Shown piece after piece: positions 1 to 13,200 of a DNA stretch of 64,000 bases; the stretch's first letter is position 1, and each line of letters starts with the position of its first letter. The stretch is taken from the NCBI RefSeq assembly GCF_001649575.2, contig NC_051443.1:13403353-13467352 (forward strand), given 5' to 3'. The translations under genes and the position numbers were made by a program. The notes beneath the pieces were generated by a model that saw only the letters and a list, made by a program, of their open reading frames with translations, did no database searches and was not told the origin of the DNA. Origin of the DNA: Kryptolebias marmoratus (lineage: Eukaryota; Chordata; Actinopteri; Cyprinodontiformes; Rivulidae).

Positions 1-150
1 TGGGCTGCACTTCGTCTGGCCCCTCACCTAGGACCTGTCTGCCTTGGGTGACCCTACTAGGGGCATGAAGCCCCTGACAGCATAGCTCCTAGGATCATTG
101 GGACACTCAAACCCCTCCACCACGATAAGGTGGCAGCCCAGGGAGAGGAT
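1..150 (-). repeat. Edge of a teleost interspersed repeat
   Basis: Read on the minus strand, the segment runs from an AATCCTCTCCCTGGGCTGCC start into a GC-rich stretch with a GGTGGAGGGGTTTG motif. I recognise this as a block seen many times in fish genomes, probably the 5' part of a LINE-type retroelement. The element continues beyond the left edge of the window. The family name is not certain, and the short open frame across it is not a host gene. Confidence 0.5.
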
Positions 151-1180
151 TATATTATTATATATAGTATAATACACAACTATGTGCAGTACATTAAAGG
201 TAGTGGTTTGTTCTAAATATATATTACGTATGACAGCAGTGTGATAACTTGCATCATATTTGATCTTTGGTAGCAATCGAAGAGTATTTTTGTTTTTCGT
301 CTAAGATGTTTTACACTTTGCTCTAAAATCTTCTAGTTTTGTAAAATTTGTTGTCTGACAGTCAAGTTCACAAGAATGTGAGAGAACTGTATTGTACCTC
401 AAGCCCAAACTTATACACAGTATACCTTTTCTTTTTTCTACTCACTACAAAACACTAAAGTACAAAATAAAAATGATACAGACGAAACGTTGAATTCATT
501 GTTTTGGTTTTTACTCACAGGAACAAAGGTTTTGACTCTTGCAGGTCACTGATTACATGAAGAGTCACAACTGAAGTTTGTAGCGAAGCATTAGTTTGGA
601 AATAAGGATTAAGTCTAAGCCTGTCTCCCTGTCTTCTCAAGATAGCCATTTTAATTGGCTTTTCATTATTTCTGTCCAAATGACAACCAGAGATGACTTA
701 TGGCAGCGTCTTTAATGTACGGCACATGCTATATGTTGGGCTTGATGCTGAGATGTCACAGCTTGGTGCTTTTATTAGTGTATATTGATTTTACTCTTCT
801 ATATGAGCTAAGAAACACTTGTTAATACTGGCACAACTTTGAAACACATTTTGGATTTGCTTTTGATGAAAGAGAAAAGTGAAACGCAAGTTGCTGCTTC
901 TTCCACTAACTAGTTGATTCACAGCAATGTTGTTCCCTTTTTTTTTTTTTTTTCTTCATTCCACTGCTTGATCGTGCAGCAACAAGTCGGCATTTCTGAG
1001 GATTGAAACTTTCTTGTTTTTATATATACACCCCTGGCGTTGAAATAATGAGCACCTGAAAGAGTAAACTATAAATATTTTAGATGTCTTTGGTGTAAGT
1101 CCAAACCCACACAATTTTCGCACATAACAAGTCTTTGTTTATAGTGATAGCAGAGGATTAACATAAATGAATATTCCTAG
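151..1180 (+). other. herc1: HERC1 intron (3' part), no exon seen
   Basis: AT-rich DNA preceding the first recognisable exon. It includes a T-run near 939-955 and ends in an AATATTCCTAG acceptor at 1180. I find no exon-like stretch here that matches HERC1 residues upstream of RLD1, so the window opens inside an intron. Confidence 0.7.
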
Positions 1181-1276
1181 GGTTTCCGTGGTGATGCTGT
1201 CAACACTCAGGTGCTTACAAAGGGCACAGACGGTCTCTGTCAACTCTCCCAGGCAGCTCTCTGTTTATTTGAGGAG
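1181..1276 (+). CDS. herc1: HERC1 exon preceding RLD1
   Basis: A 96-base exon (32 codons, phase 0 at both ends) with acceptor TTCCTAG and donor GTAAGA. Its end, QAALCLFEE, matches the AALCLFEE segment just before the first RCC1-like domain of HERC1. The first half is poorly conserved, so the exact 5' boundary rests on the acceptor alone. Confidence 0.8.
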
Positions 1277-4200
1277 GTAAGAGATAGTTCGAAGCAAATA
1301 TATATGCATACTAATAATGCTTTGGTTTACCTAAAGCTTGTATTTTACAAATAAAAAACTGAGTGTCTTCTAATTGAACAGATTTGTAACTTGGCGTCCA
1401 GCTGCCTGTGCTCCTGCAGCACGGACGTAGCTGCTCCTGGTACAGAAAATGATGCTGTAATGGTGTATGTTTGGGGCAGCAACAGCAGTCATCAGCTGGC
1501 AGAGGGAACTCTGGAGAAAATCCTGCTTCCAAAACTGACTCAAGGATTCAGTGATGCCCAAATGGTATGTTTGACCAAAAAGACAAGATTATCGCGCATC
1601 ATTGGTTTCATAGTTTTTGAAATGACATGTTTAGTGTTTTTATTGAAGCATTTATTCACGCAGCTGTTACAGGCGGCACTGATTTTCCAATATAGGAAGA
1701 AAATTATTATTGTAATTTTTTTTTTGTTAATACCTTTTTTGCCCCACTGCTTGTCTTAATGTCTGTCCTAAATCTTGTATGTGATCAAATTCATTTTCGA
1801 AACACTAGAATTCTTGTTGACAACAAATCCGTCTGTGTTATTAACCACAGAGCAATTTTTCTAAAATGTCACATGATTCAAAACTTAGCTTAGTAATTGC
1901 TATTTTTCTAACTTGGTGAGTAGAGTAATACTACTTATGATGAATCCAAAACAAACCTACGAAAATATGAATTAAGATAGGAAAAGGACTTTGCTGCCAG
2001 AAAAGTCATATATCTATAGTTACGGACATACCCGTTAGGAAAAGTTTGACCTTTAAAGCAAACAACTGAGAGCATCTGTATTTACTATTTAGGCTTGGTG
2101 CATGATTGTAGACACAAAATGACCTACAGATGTCAGAACAATCAGTTCTTGGTCACATGAGTTCATGTACTTTATATTTGCAACATGGCCTTACAAAAAA
2201 AGTCAACAGAGGAGTTAAAAATGATTTTGCAGGAATCAACATAGCAATAATCTGTAGAAATTCAGATGCAGCATTAATCGTAATGAACTCTGTTTTTTAT
2301 AAAAAGGACAACATAGTGTGCTACTGATACCCACTAGCTTGGGAAACTAAGCACTCAGGGACTGGCCCAGATATTGCCAGTGGATATAAAAATGTCTGTA
2401 AAAACTTCACTTCCAGAAAAAACCATGGGTAATGTGTAAGAAAGATTCCTTTCCTGAACTTCAGTACAGATTTTGAGACTCTACTTTGCTCAAGAACTTT
2501 AAAAAAGGATAAATGTCAAGTACTCATTTGTTATCATATGATGACATTTTTCTGTTTGGCTTTGATGCAGTACTCAAAGACCTTATTGTGGGTCTATATT
2601 TTAAAGATATTAAACCTAAACTGTAAGAACGTAAAATAAAGACTAACCTAAAATATAAGCAGTTTTTTGGAATTACACAATATTTATTCTGTAAATGATC
2701 TTCTTATTGCCTGAAATATTCTTTAACATCTTATATTATATTTTGGGGGGGGGGCTTCTTGCAGATTGAGGCAGGTCAGTACTGCACCTTCTCAGTGTCT
2801 GCAGATGGTTCAGTGAAAGCCTGTGGGAAAGGCAGCTACGGCCGTCTGGGTCTGGGGGACTCCAACAATCAGTCCATGCCCAAGAAACTTGTGCTTGAGC
2901 CGCACAGGAACATGAAGAAAGTGTCGTCCTCCAAGGGCTCTGATGGGCACACTCTGGCTATCACAGTGGAGGGAGAGGTGAGAAGTAGAACTGACATGTA
3001 GGACATATTTATATATATGACTTTATAGTTCTGTTCTTTTTATTTAATGCATTTAAGCTCAGTTGCACCACAGCTCTTTACCATAATTCCATTTCCTCTG
3101 AATATGTTTTAATACTGTTTGTTTTTAAGTACCTTTTTACATATTATTTGAATAACAAGAAACCCAAAACATTTTAGGTGTTCAGCTGGGGTGATGGTGA
3201 ATATGGGAAACTGGGTCATGGCAACAGCGCTACTCAGAAATACCCCAAAATCATACAAGGACCATTATTGGGGAAAGTAAGTTTGTCTAAATGCAGGTTT
3301 TTCTGAAGGAATATAATAACAAAATGTAGCTTTAGAAATCTTGTGCTTGTGTTGTTGCATATCTTTTTTTTTTTTACATGTTATCTCTCGCAGGTTGTTG
3401 TGTGTGTGTCTGCTGGCTACAGACACAGTGCTGCTGTGACTAACGATGGAGAGCTTTATACCTGGGGAGAGGGGGACTTTGGCAGGCTTGGTACACACTT
3501 TTGTTCTGATTTTGCTTTACCTGTGTGATGCAATTCTGGAGAGAAACTATCGAAGCAAACCATCCAGCTGTTTCCTGTTTTCACCTGCTGCAGGTCAAAG
3601 TGACAGTCAGAGTCGAAACTTGCCCACACTAGTGAAGGATATCAGTGGTGTGGGGCAGGTGGCCTGTGGCAGCTCCCACACCATTGCTGTGGCGCAGGAT
3701 GGGCGCACTGTGTGGTCCTTTGGAGGAGGAGACAACGGTGGGTCGGCAAATGCTAAAAACATCTAGAAAAAATCTTTATAAACTGGTGGATTTGGAAACA
3801 TACTTACTTCTCTACAAAATAAAAACACCATGAGCTGGAACTCCATGAAAATAATGTACTTTCATCCAATGAGCAGTTTTATAATAATGTACATTTTGTC
3901 CTGTTGTAGAAATGTCTTGAGCTATCGTGAAAAAAAATGTGATGTGACTCATCTTTGCAGGTAAACTAGGTCACGGAGACACCAATCGTGTCTATCGCCC
4001 CAAGGTCGTTGAGGCCCTGCATGGATTTATCATCAGGAAAGTGTGTGCTGGCAGCCAGTCATCTCTGGCTCTTACCTCTGCTGGACAGGTTAGATTCGTG
4101 GTTTGACCTTGGGATGAATTTTTGCTGTCAGACTGACTTATTTCAAATCGAATCGAGTTAAAATGGTACATATTTGTTATATGAACGCCTTTTAATAAAA

Positions 4201-7200
4201 TGTACTTATATTCTGACAAAAAAAATCACAAAGAAATGTGAAAAAAGGTCTTTGCCTTGATCTATTTCTAAAATGTCTTTGGATAATATATTTTTTTGGA
4301 AGATTTCCCAATCAGATCGGCCAGTGCACAAGGAAATAAAAAATAGAAAATGACCACATAGTTGCTTTTAAAAAAAATAATTTATACGTTTTTGTTCACC
4401 TGTGCTTTATTAGGTGTTTGCTTGGGGCTGTGGTTCATGTTTGGGATGTGGCTCCTCAGAGACAACTTCACTGAGACCCAGGTTCATAGAAGACCTGAGT
4501 GTCACCAAGATTATCGATATCTCATGTGGGGACAGTCACTGTCTGGCTCTGTCACATGGTACACAATCTTCAGATTTGATTGTGTTCTTTTGATTTTTTT
4601 TCACATGTACAAAGAAATTTATATTTTGCTTTTGCTAAATTACACAATTTTCTGCTGTCGTCAGAGAATGAAGTGTATGCATGGGGTAACAACACGATGG
4701 GCCAGTGTGGGCAAGGTCACACTTCTACACCTATTACCAAACCCAAGAAAGTGCTCGGCTTAGAGGGTGTCTCCATCCAGCAAATCACAGCTGGCACTTC
4801 TCACAGTCTGGCTTGGACTGCAGTTCCTACTGACAGGTAAACACTCATAGCTTTCTTTCCAGTTTTCTGCCTAATGAGCACAGCGTCGTACTGCTTGTTA
4901 TTTTGAAATGTTGTCTTCAGACGGGGAAAAACAGAGTTTGTTTTATGCTCTACATGTATGTGGATTCACAGGATTCTTTTTAAGTTTTTACACATCTGTG
5001 CTTCTTTACCCAGACAACTGGTTGCATGGCACAGGCCCTTTTGTGTCGACTTGGAGGAGAGCACATTCACCTACTTGCGCAACTTCCTAGAGAGATACTG
5101 TGATGGCATCAGTAACGACACACCTCCCGCTCCATTTTTATCTAAGAGGTATGACATTAACTTCTTTCTGTCAGCACAACATACAGTAACTTCTTCACCA
5201 GTGACAAATTTCCTTGCTTTCCGTTTTTTTAATGCACTCTTTCAACCCTCTTTATATCTGCTCCTCAGGGACCACCATCATTTCCTTTTGCTGTGCATGA
5301 AGCTGCTGTCCATCCACTTGTCTTTGGCCCATGCCGGGGGCACGGGTGCTATAGTTTTAGGTGCTCAGGGCAGGCCCCTGAGAAACCTGCTTTTCAGGCT
5401 GATTGACACCAACATGCCAGACTCCATACAACAAGTAAACTATCTAAATTACACTCAATATAATAGTTTATATATAAAAAAGGATAGGTGTTGGTTCAGC
5501 TCATAGTGTTAAGTACTATGTAAATGTACAGATGAGACTAAATCATTGAGGCCACTGATAGATAAAGTGTTTGGATATCTTGTAAAAAGACGAAGAAAGG
5601 GTGCATGTAAGCGTATTAACTTGCAACTTACAGAACTCAAAAAATATTTTAAATAGTTAAAATCTTTCACTGCTGTGTAATTTATGCACCATTTACAATT
5701 CTCACCAACAGTTGATCTTTTGTGTCTTTTTCTTTTCCGGCGATCTTCAGGCAGTTTTAAACACTCTGTCTATTGGTGCCTCCCTGCTACTGCCTCCTCT
5801 CAGGGAAAGAACCGAACTGCTGCTCTCTCTCCTTCCTCAGGGTCCCCAGAGTTTAAATGTCCTCTCAAACGGGCAGGTATGTAGGTTAACTTTACACCAG
5901 TGCTGCTCGTAACGAACAAATGCATTATTTCAGTATGTTCCTTGCACCACGTGTTGTTTCTGTAAAATACATGGAGGTCAAGGTGTTTAAACTGCATTTG
6001 GAAGGTAGTTCTTGTCTCAGCTGCTTGTCTCTTTTCCAGACTGGTCACAATTAGCTGGTTTAACAATGGTTGGATAGCGCTGGAGAACTTCAAATCGCTG
6101 CACCAAATTGAAGTGTTGCTGGGATTAAAAAAAAAAAAAAAATGTGTGAAAGGCTGCTCGAATGTTGCGAAAACATGTAACTGTGAAAGCTGTTACTTTT
6201 CTGCAATTTTTTTTTCCTTCTATCTCTCAAAGCGTCTGCAGTTAGACATGGTCCTCAGCAGCCTTCAAGACCAGAGCCACGTCGCTTCTCTGCTGGGTTA
6301 CAGCAACTTTGGTGAGGTGGCAGCCCTCGGACCTCCCCTGACACCTGTCATGTCAGCCCGCCCACCTTCTTCATCCAGCTCTGTGGAGGCCTACGACCCT
6401 CTGCACTTAGCGGAGGTGCTGCTGAGGACACTTCTGCTTAGTATAGGCTTTTACACGGTATGAAACAGAGGGCTTCACGTTTATATTTATGTGCAGTCTC
6501 TTTGAATAAATGCAATTCTTTTCTCTGTCAAATTTAAGTGGTTAGAATCAGGAAATACTCTTTGAGATTGTGAAAATAAATAAAAATAAAGTAATAAATA
6601 ATTTTAATAAAAAACTAGTTAGTAAAGCTAAGTTATGTAAATGTACTAATATGACAACATAACATCATGGGTAAAGTTTGACATAATCTGTAATGTGCTA
6701 ATTCAGTTAAATGTAGCTTAGTTGTTTTTATAAGTTACTTTGTTTACAATTCTTATATATCCCTTCATAAATCAATTAAATGGATAGTTTTTGTTTTATC
6801 ATAATCATCCCTTTTCATGAAACCTCTCTTGTGCTTTTTGATTCTTGGCCTTTGGCCGCTCTGTGTGTCCTCGTACAGGAGCAGCAGTTTGGGGAATTGG
6901 AGAAAAACAGTGATAAACAGCTCTGTGCTGGCCATCAGGGACAAACGGATCCTCCTTCTCACTTTCATCAGCTGCTGTCTGGACTCCACAAACACCTGCT
7001 CGCCCACTGCTACATTCACTCCAGCCCTGAGGTAAAGAGACAGTCAGCAAAACAATGTGAATTATGAATATTACATAAAATTAGCAGTTTTCAGAAACAA
7101 CTGCCTGAACTGCACGGTGGTAAACATATCTTGTTTTAAATTTGTTTATTTAATAATTTTGATTTTGCTCTGGTCATTTCAAACAAAACTTTTTAAGCTC

Positions 7201-10200
7201 CTGATTGTTTTAGTTAAGTTCATGTTTCCATTTTTTTTTGCTGATTTGTAGGATGTTGGCAGCGTGACATTGCTTTGGGAGCATCTTTACCTGTTGCTGC
7301 CCTGCGCTGCTGAGACACTCAGGAGGTCAACAAAGCTTCTGAAGGAGAGTTCCCCGGACAAACAAATAATTAAAAAACTGCACAGTAAGAATATTGACTT
7401 CTATCAAATGTGTTTTTTTATGGCTTAATCTCTTTGTTGGTTTGCATAGTTTTGTTTCTATGAAACTCCTATGATTAGATGATACTACTATTGTTATTCT
7501 CAAAATGCAAACAGATTTTCTAGAAAAAAAATATTTTTACTTGTCTGTGTACCTGTAGATTTTATTTTTGTTTAAAATTAATCATTTTTGTCAACATTTG
7601 GGACTCTTAACTGTTTTAATGTATAGGATCATTATTTTATGTACATACATAAGTTGCATCAGTCAGTTCTGAATAGTGAGTTTATTTTATCTCATTCATG
7701 CATAAACCTCCTAGCAACAATTTTTAAAAGACATGTACACAGATATCTTAATTCGGGGAAGGATAGCCGGTGGTGTTGCAATATTGTGGCACAAAAAATA
7801 TGATCAGCTGGTTAATGTGATTAGATTGGATGTGGATTGGGCCATTGGACTTAAGCTCACCTGTGGAGATAAAAACTTTATTGTTCTGAACATATACACA
7901 CCTTATGAATGTCTTCAAAACGAAGATGAATTTCTTAATAGACTGTCTTTTATTATGTCTTTTATACAAGATAATCCATCTACTTGTTTTTTTATTGTGG
8001 GGGATTTAAATGCAGATGTCACAGATAATCATTCTATATTTGCTAAGCATTTAATGCAATTCTGTCTCAACAATGGCTTAATTCTTTCTAGTAAGGTGCT
8101 TTTGCCTAATGACAGTTATACCTATATTAGTGATGCATGGCATACAACCTCATGGTTAGATCATTGTATCTGTACAGCTGATGCTCATGACTCCATCCAG
8201 GGCATTCGTGTCAACTATGAATTTGCCACCAGTGATCATATACCATTTTCCTTATGTGTAACCATGAATTCCATACCTTCTGTTCTGCTTGCAGACTATA
8301 ATACAAGCATAGGAAAAATAGCATGGGATAACTTGACTGACAAAGATCTATCAGATTATTGTTATCGAACGAACAACATGTTTAGCAATATATACTTGCC
8401 AAAGGGAGCAATCTCGTGCCGTGATATGAATTGTAAAGACCCCCAACATGGTATTGAGTTATGTACCTTGTATGAGAATGTTGTGAAGTCCCTCCTTACC
8501 TCAAGCAAGCCACTGCATAAAACCAGCTCACATAGCACCAAGCCAGGCTGGAACGACTATGTAAGAGAACATCATGCAGAGGCCAGAAGGGCTCTTAAAG
8601 CATGGGTTGATTCAGGTAAACAGAGACATGGCCCCTTGTTTGAATACAAAAAACAAGCAAATGCTAATTTTAAATATGTTTTAAGATTTATAAGGAGAAA
8701 TGAAAATACTATGAGGTCTGACTCTCTTGCTAGAAAGTTAGGAAATAATAATGTTAAGGACTTTTGGAAAGAAATAAAGAAAGTAAATAACTGCAAAACA
8801 TCACTTCCAGCTACTATTGACGGTGTTAGTGGTGTAAAAGAAATCACTCAGTTATGGAAGGAGCACTACAGTGCACTGTTTAATTGTGTCAAAAGTGACA
8901 CTTTTGAAATGAAAAGTATTCACAGTAATGAGAATGTGAACGTATCCCCACAAGAAATATATCATGCAATTGTGACACTGAAAGACAACAAGGCCTGTGG
9001 GATGGATAACATTTCCTCCGAGCATTTGAAAAATGCAAGTAAGAAACTTTGCGCATTACTTTCTATGTGTTTCACTGGCTGTCTAGTACATGGTCTGTTA
9101 CCTATTTCAATGTTATCTGTCATTTTGGTACCAATTATTAAAGATAAAGCAGGTAAGATTAGCTCTTTGGAGAATTATCGACCCATAGCTTTAGCTAGTA
9201 GTCTGTCGAAAGTTTTAGAAAGAGTCCTTTTAAATAGGCTGGAAGAGTTTCTCTTGACCTCCGATAATCAATTCGGTTTTAAACCCAAACATGGCACAGA
9301 CATGTGTATTTTTGCACTACAGGAGATTTTAGACTTGTATAATTTGCACAACACTACAGTATTTATGTGTTTTATTGATGCCTCTAAAGCATTTGACCGT
9401 GTGAATCACCAAAAACTGTTCGGCAAGTTAGAAAGCAGAGGTGTACCCAAATATCTAATTAGAATTCTGGTCTACTGGTATGGTCAACAATCAATGTTTG
9501 TAAAATGGGCCAACACAATGTCTGATTCGTTTAAAGTTGGTAACGGAGTAAGGCAGGGAAGTTTACTGTCCCCTTACCTTTTTAACATCTACATGGATGA
9601 ACTATCAACGCGCCTGAATTGTTGTAAAACAGGCTGTATAGTTGGTGACCGCATAATCAATCACCTAATGTATGCAGATGACTTGGTAATCTTAAGTCCA
9701 TATAGTGCTGGCCTTCAACAACTATTAAGGGTCTGTTCCCAATATGGTTGTGACTTTGACATCAAATATAATGCTAAGAAAAGCAATGTTATGATTGTTA
9801 GAAGTAGGGCAGATAAGCATCTGATAACCCCTGACTTCTCTTTATCTGGCATTGTCCTCAACAGATGCAATGAAATTAAATATTTGGGACATTACATAAC
9901 TGATGACCTGTCTGATGATTGTGACATTCGTAGGCAGTATTGTATGATATATGCACAAGCTAATACTTTGGTCAGAAAGTTTAGTATGTGTTCATCCTCT
10001 GTGAAGATAGCTCTTTTTAAAGCTTTTTGCACTTCACTTTACACGGCCCATCTGTGGCGAAGATACAACAAAAGTAGCCTGCAGAAACTTTATGTGGCCT
10101 ACAATGACGGCATGAGGCTCCTACTCAGAGTGCCTAGATGGAGCAGTGCTAGCCATATGTTTGTACATAATGATGTTCCCACATGTGCAGCTGTGCTCAG

Positions 10201-13200
10201 GAATCTCATGTATAGATGTATGTGTAGATTATCTGTGTCATGCAATAATATAATTGCAATTTTAGTAAATCCTGTTTTTAGTACAGTGAGATTTTTCTCA
10301 AGATTGTGGAAACATTGGTGTCATCATTTATTTGTGACTCAGTGAATGTTATGTTTATTTTATTATTTTTCTCCTATTTATCTTTTTTTTCTTACCTTTT
10401 TTATGGACCTTTTGGTCTGGAATAAAGATTGATTGATTGATTGATTGATTGATTAATATCTGTAGTTTATCTGCAATCTTTAATTTATTTTGATTGTATT
10501 ACTGACTCTGATCCATTTCTTTTTCCTTTGGTCCCAGTGGTGTTGTACAATTCAGTAGCTGGCAGCCTGCTGTGTCAGGTAATGTACTCCTTGCTGCTGC
10601 TGCCTCTGGACACAGTTCAGCCTCTTCTGAGCCATTTACTGTCTTTGTTGGAGCACCTCAATGATTTCAACAGTTTGCTGCCTGAGACAGTCCTCCTGGA
10701 GGAACAAGAACTGGGAGTAGAGGCTCAGAAAACCTCTGGTCAGTGCAGCAACAATTAGATTTATCTTAAAATTACATTATTACAGTGCCTGTATTATCGG
10801 AGTTACAGCAGAACGTATAAAGTAGTTAAAAATGACAAGGGATTGTGATTTATCCTAGATAAAAGTGAAGAAAACCTTGGAAAGCAACAGGAGGAGGAGT
10901 GCAGATGGGTTTGGATATTGGATCTGGAACGATCTGTTGCGTTGGCAGTTGGCCGCTGCCTTGGCGGTATGCTGCAAGGCCCGCCGCCTTCGCTCCAGGA
11001 GAAAATGTCAGAGATGTGGCTATCAAATGTCCTCTTTCGGAACGGTCTCGAGATGGACTTTGAACAGCTGGGTAGGAAAACACACCACCTGCTCTCCAGA
11101 TTTGAAACAACAGCGAACAGTTTTATTTTAAATGAATGTTCTTATGATCAGTTTTCAGTGAGAGAACTAAAGAGTGAAGATGAATGTTGACAGTTGTTTT
11201 GGTACTTCACAAATGAGAGAAAACGGTGAACTGGTCCAGCTTGTCTCATGTTATGAGGTTCTTACATAATCAGGATAGAGAGATTCACTAAGAGACTTCT
11301 CTAAATTAAAGACATCATGGTTTAAATACAACTGAGAATGTAATCTGCATAAATGCTAATGTGGTATATAGTTTTTATTTATAGTCAGTTTTCTCCTGCA
11401 GAATCTACCATGGCATGGCTGACTGAGGTCGTACTGCTGGGCACCAGCGACGCCAGACAAGCAGAGCTGTCTCTGACTGAGGAGAACAGGACTTTACTGG
11501 AGCTAGCCCTGGGATCTACCCTAGGACGTGCAGGCATTTTGTGGTGGAAGATGGAGGAGTATGCTCACAGCAAAGGTGCTTGTAAGCCTGTTTGTTAGCA
11601 CTGTGTCTGAATGTTGGTATTATTAGAACAATGGTATAACTGCCTGATCTGAAAATCTGTTACATCCACAACAGGTTCTGTGCGTGCTTTTCTGTTGGTG
11701 ACTTTGTTGTAATTTATCTGTTTTGTTTTGCCTGACAGCAGAATGGGAGAATGGAGGCTCCCCGGGGGATTGTCTGTTGCTGATTGTCTGCCGCTGCTGT
11801 CTGGCTGCTCTTCTGAAACACACTGGGCTGCAGAATGAGGCCTGCTGGGAGGACAGGTCAGTTAAAATCCACAACTGAGTACTTTTATTTAAAAGCTGCA
11901 AATAAATACTGAACAGAATACCAATGTGTATATGTCCCTCATTATGAATTATCATTTGTGGAATGATAACAATGAACAGTGTTAGCAGTCTATCTATTTA
12001 TCTTTATTGAGACAGGTATGAACCTTGTGAGATGCTGATCAACGTCTATGAAACAGTTTATAAAATCAGAAGCACTCTGTTGGCTTTTAAAAACTCTCCA
12101 AAAATGCCACAGATGCAAGCAGCTTCCAAACAGGTAACATTACTAAAAATACACCACCTAACAATAATTCATTATTTAAATATATTTTTTAAACTATACT
12201 GTATTTAGAATGTGAAAAATCTGAAAAGAGAGCAAAAAAAAACAACAAAGGTATGGTTATGATATTTCTTAAAATTGCAGAACTCTCAGTCTCCCCAAAG
12301 TCCTGAAATAGACGTCCAGGAGCCAAGCACATCAGCAGAGCAGGTGGGAAAGGATCATGAGCAGCAATCGGGAGGTCAGTGTAACCGGGAGGTGCAGGTG
12401 CCCCCACTTCCTACTGCAAATCACAACCAGGAGGAACCCACAGAGGAGGACAGATTTAACAGCAGTCGTATATACCTGTCAGGTTAGAAATCGATTTCTG
12501 CACTGGAATTGTTAAAGTTTACTGCTTGTTTTTCTTTGGACAAAAATATATTCACATGCCCACATTGTTTAAAACACATCAGCATTTTGGGATTTTATTT
12601 TTCTGACTCTGCAGAAGTCCTAGAGTCATTCATGGCCACCCGGGAAGCCATGCAAGTGCAGCAGAATGTGACGGTCTACGAGTCTTTTGGCACTTCCACC
12701 CTCCCCAGCAGTATGGAGAGCCCTGTTAGCCCAGAGAGACAACCAGATCCTAAACACCAATGGGAGAACTACGGGGAATCGGAGGAGGGCTTGTCTTTTC
12801 CCGCCGCCTGCCATCTTGTAATATCTCGATGCATCTTCCTACTGCTGGGGGTCAGGTCTGCTTGGGTAGAACCCAGTGAAGGAGACAATAATCAGGCTGT
12901 GAAAAGTGTAGCAAGGTAGAGTTTGTGTTGTGCAGCCTGGGTTTGGTTTGCTCTTTTCAGTGTTTTCTGTTACCACTAAGTATCTGCATCATCCTCTTTC
13001 AGGACATCAACAACAGAGTCTTTTACAGTAGCTGTTAATGGACGAAAACAGGTAAGTCTTGTGTTGTAAGAAAATGTCACCTTACAGCTCCTAATTAGTA
13101 ATGACATTCTATTTTTTTTGTTTGTTTTTAGCTTGACCAGTCCAAAAACTGCTTAGGATCTTCCAAAAATAAAATGGGTAAGTGAATATTTTAGGGAAAG

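Larger units (their letters stand above)
7715..10455 (+). mobile_element. 5'-truncated LINE inside a HERC1 intron
   Basis: The insertion lies in the 7385-10537 intron, in the same orientation as HERC1. Its left edge is set only approximately: an in-frame stop at 7712 precedes the open frame. The 3' end has a short UTR, AATAAA at 10421-10426, and a terminal run of GATT repeats to about 10455, as expected for target-primed reverse transcription of a CR1/L2/Rex-like non-LTR element. I could not find target-site duplications by eye. The 5' truncation removes the N-terminal part of the endonuclease. Confidence 0.88.

Noticed and set aside
28..276. 82-residue minus-strand open frame
   Set aside because: It runs across a recognisable interspersed repeat and has no host-gene features.
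525..545. AG/GT-bounded 24-base segment as an upstream HERC1 exon
   Set aside because: Far too short, and its translation does not match any HERC1 sequence I know before RLD1.
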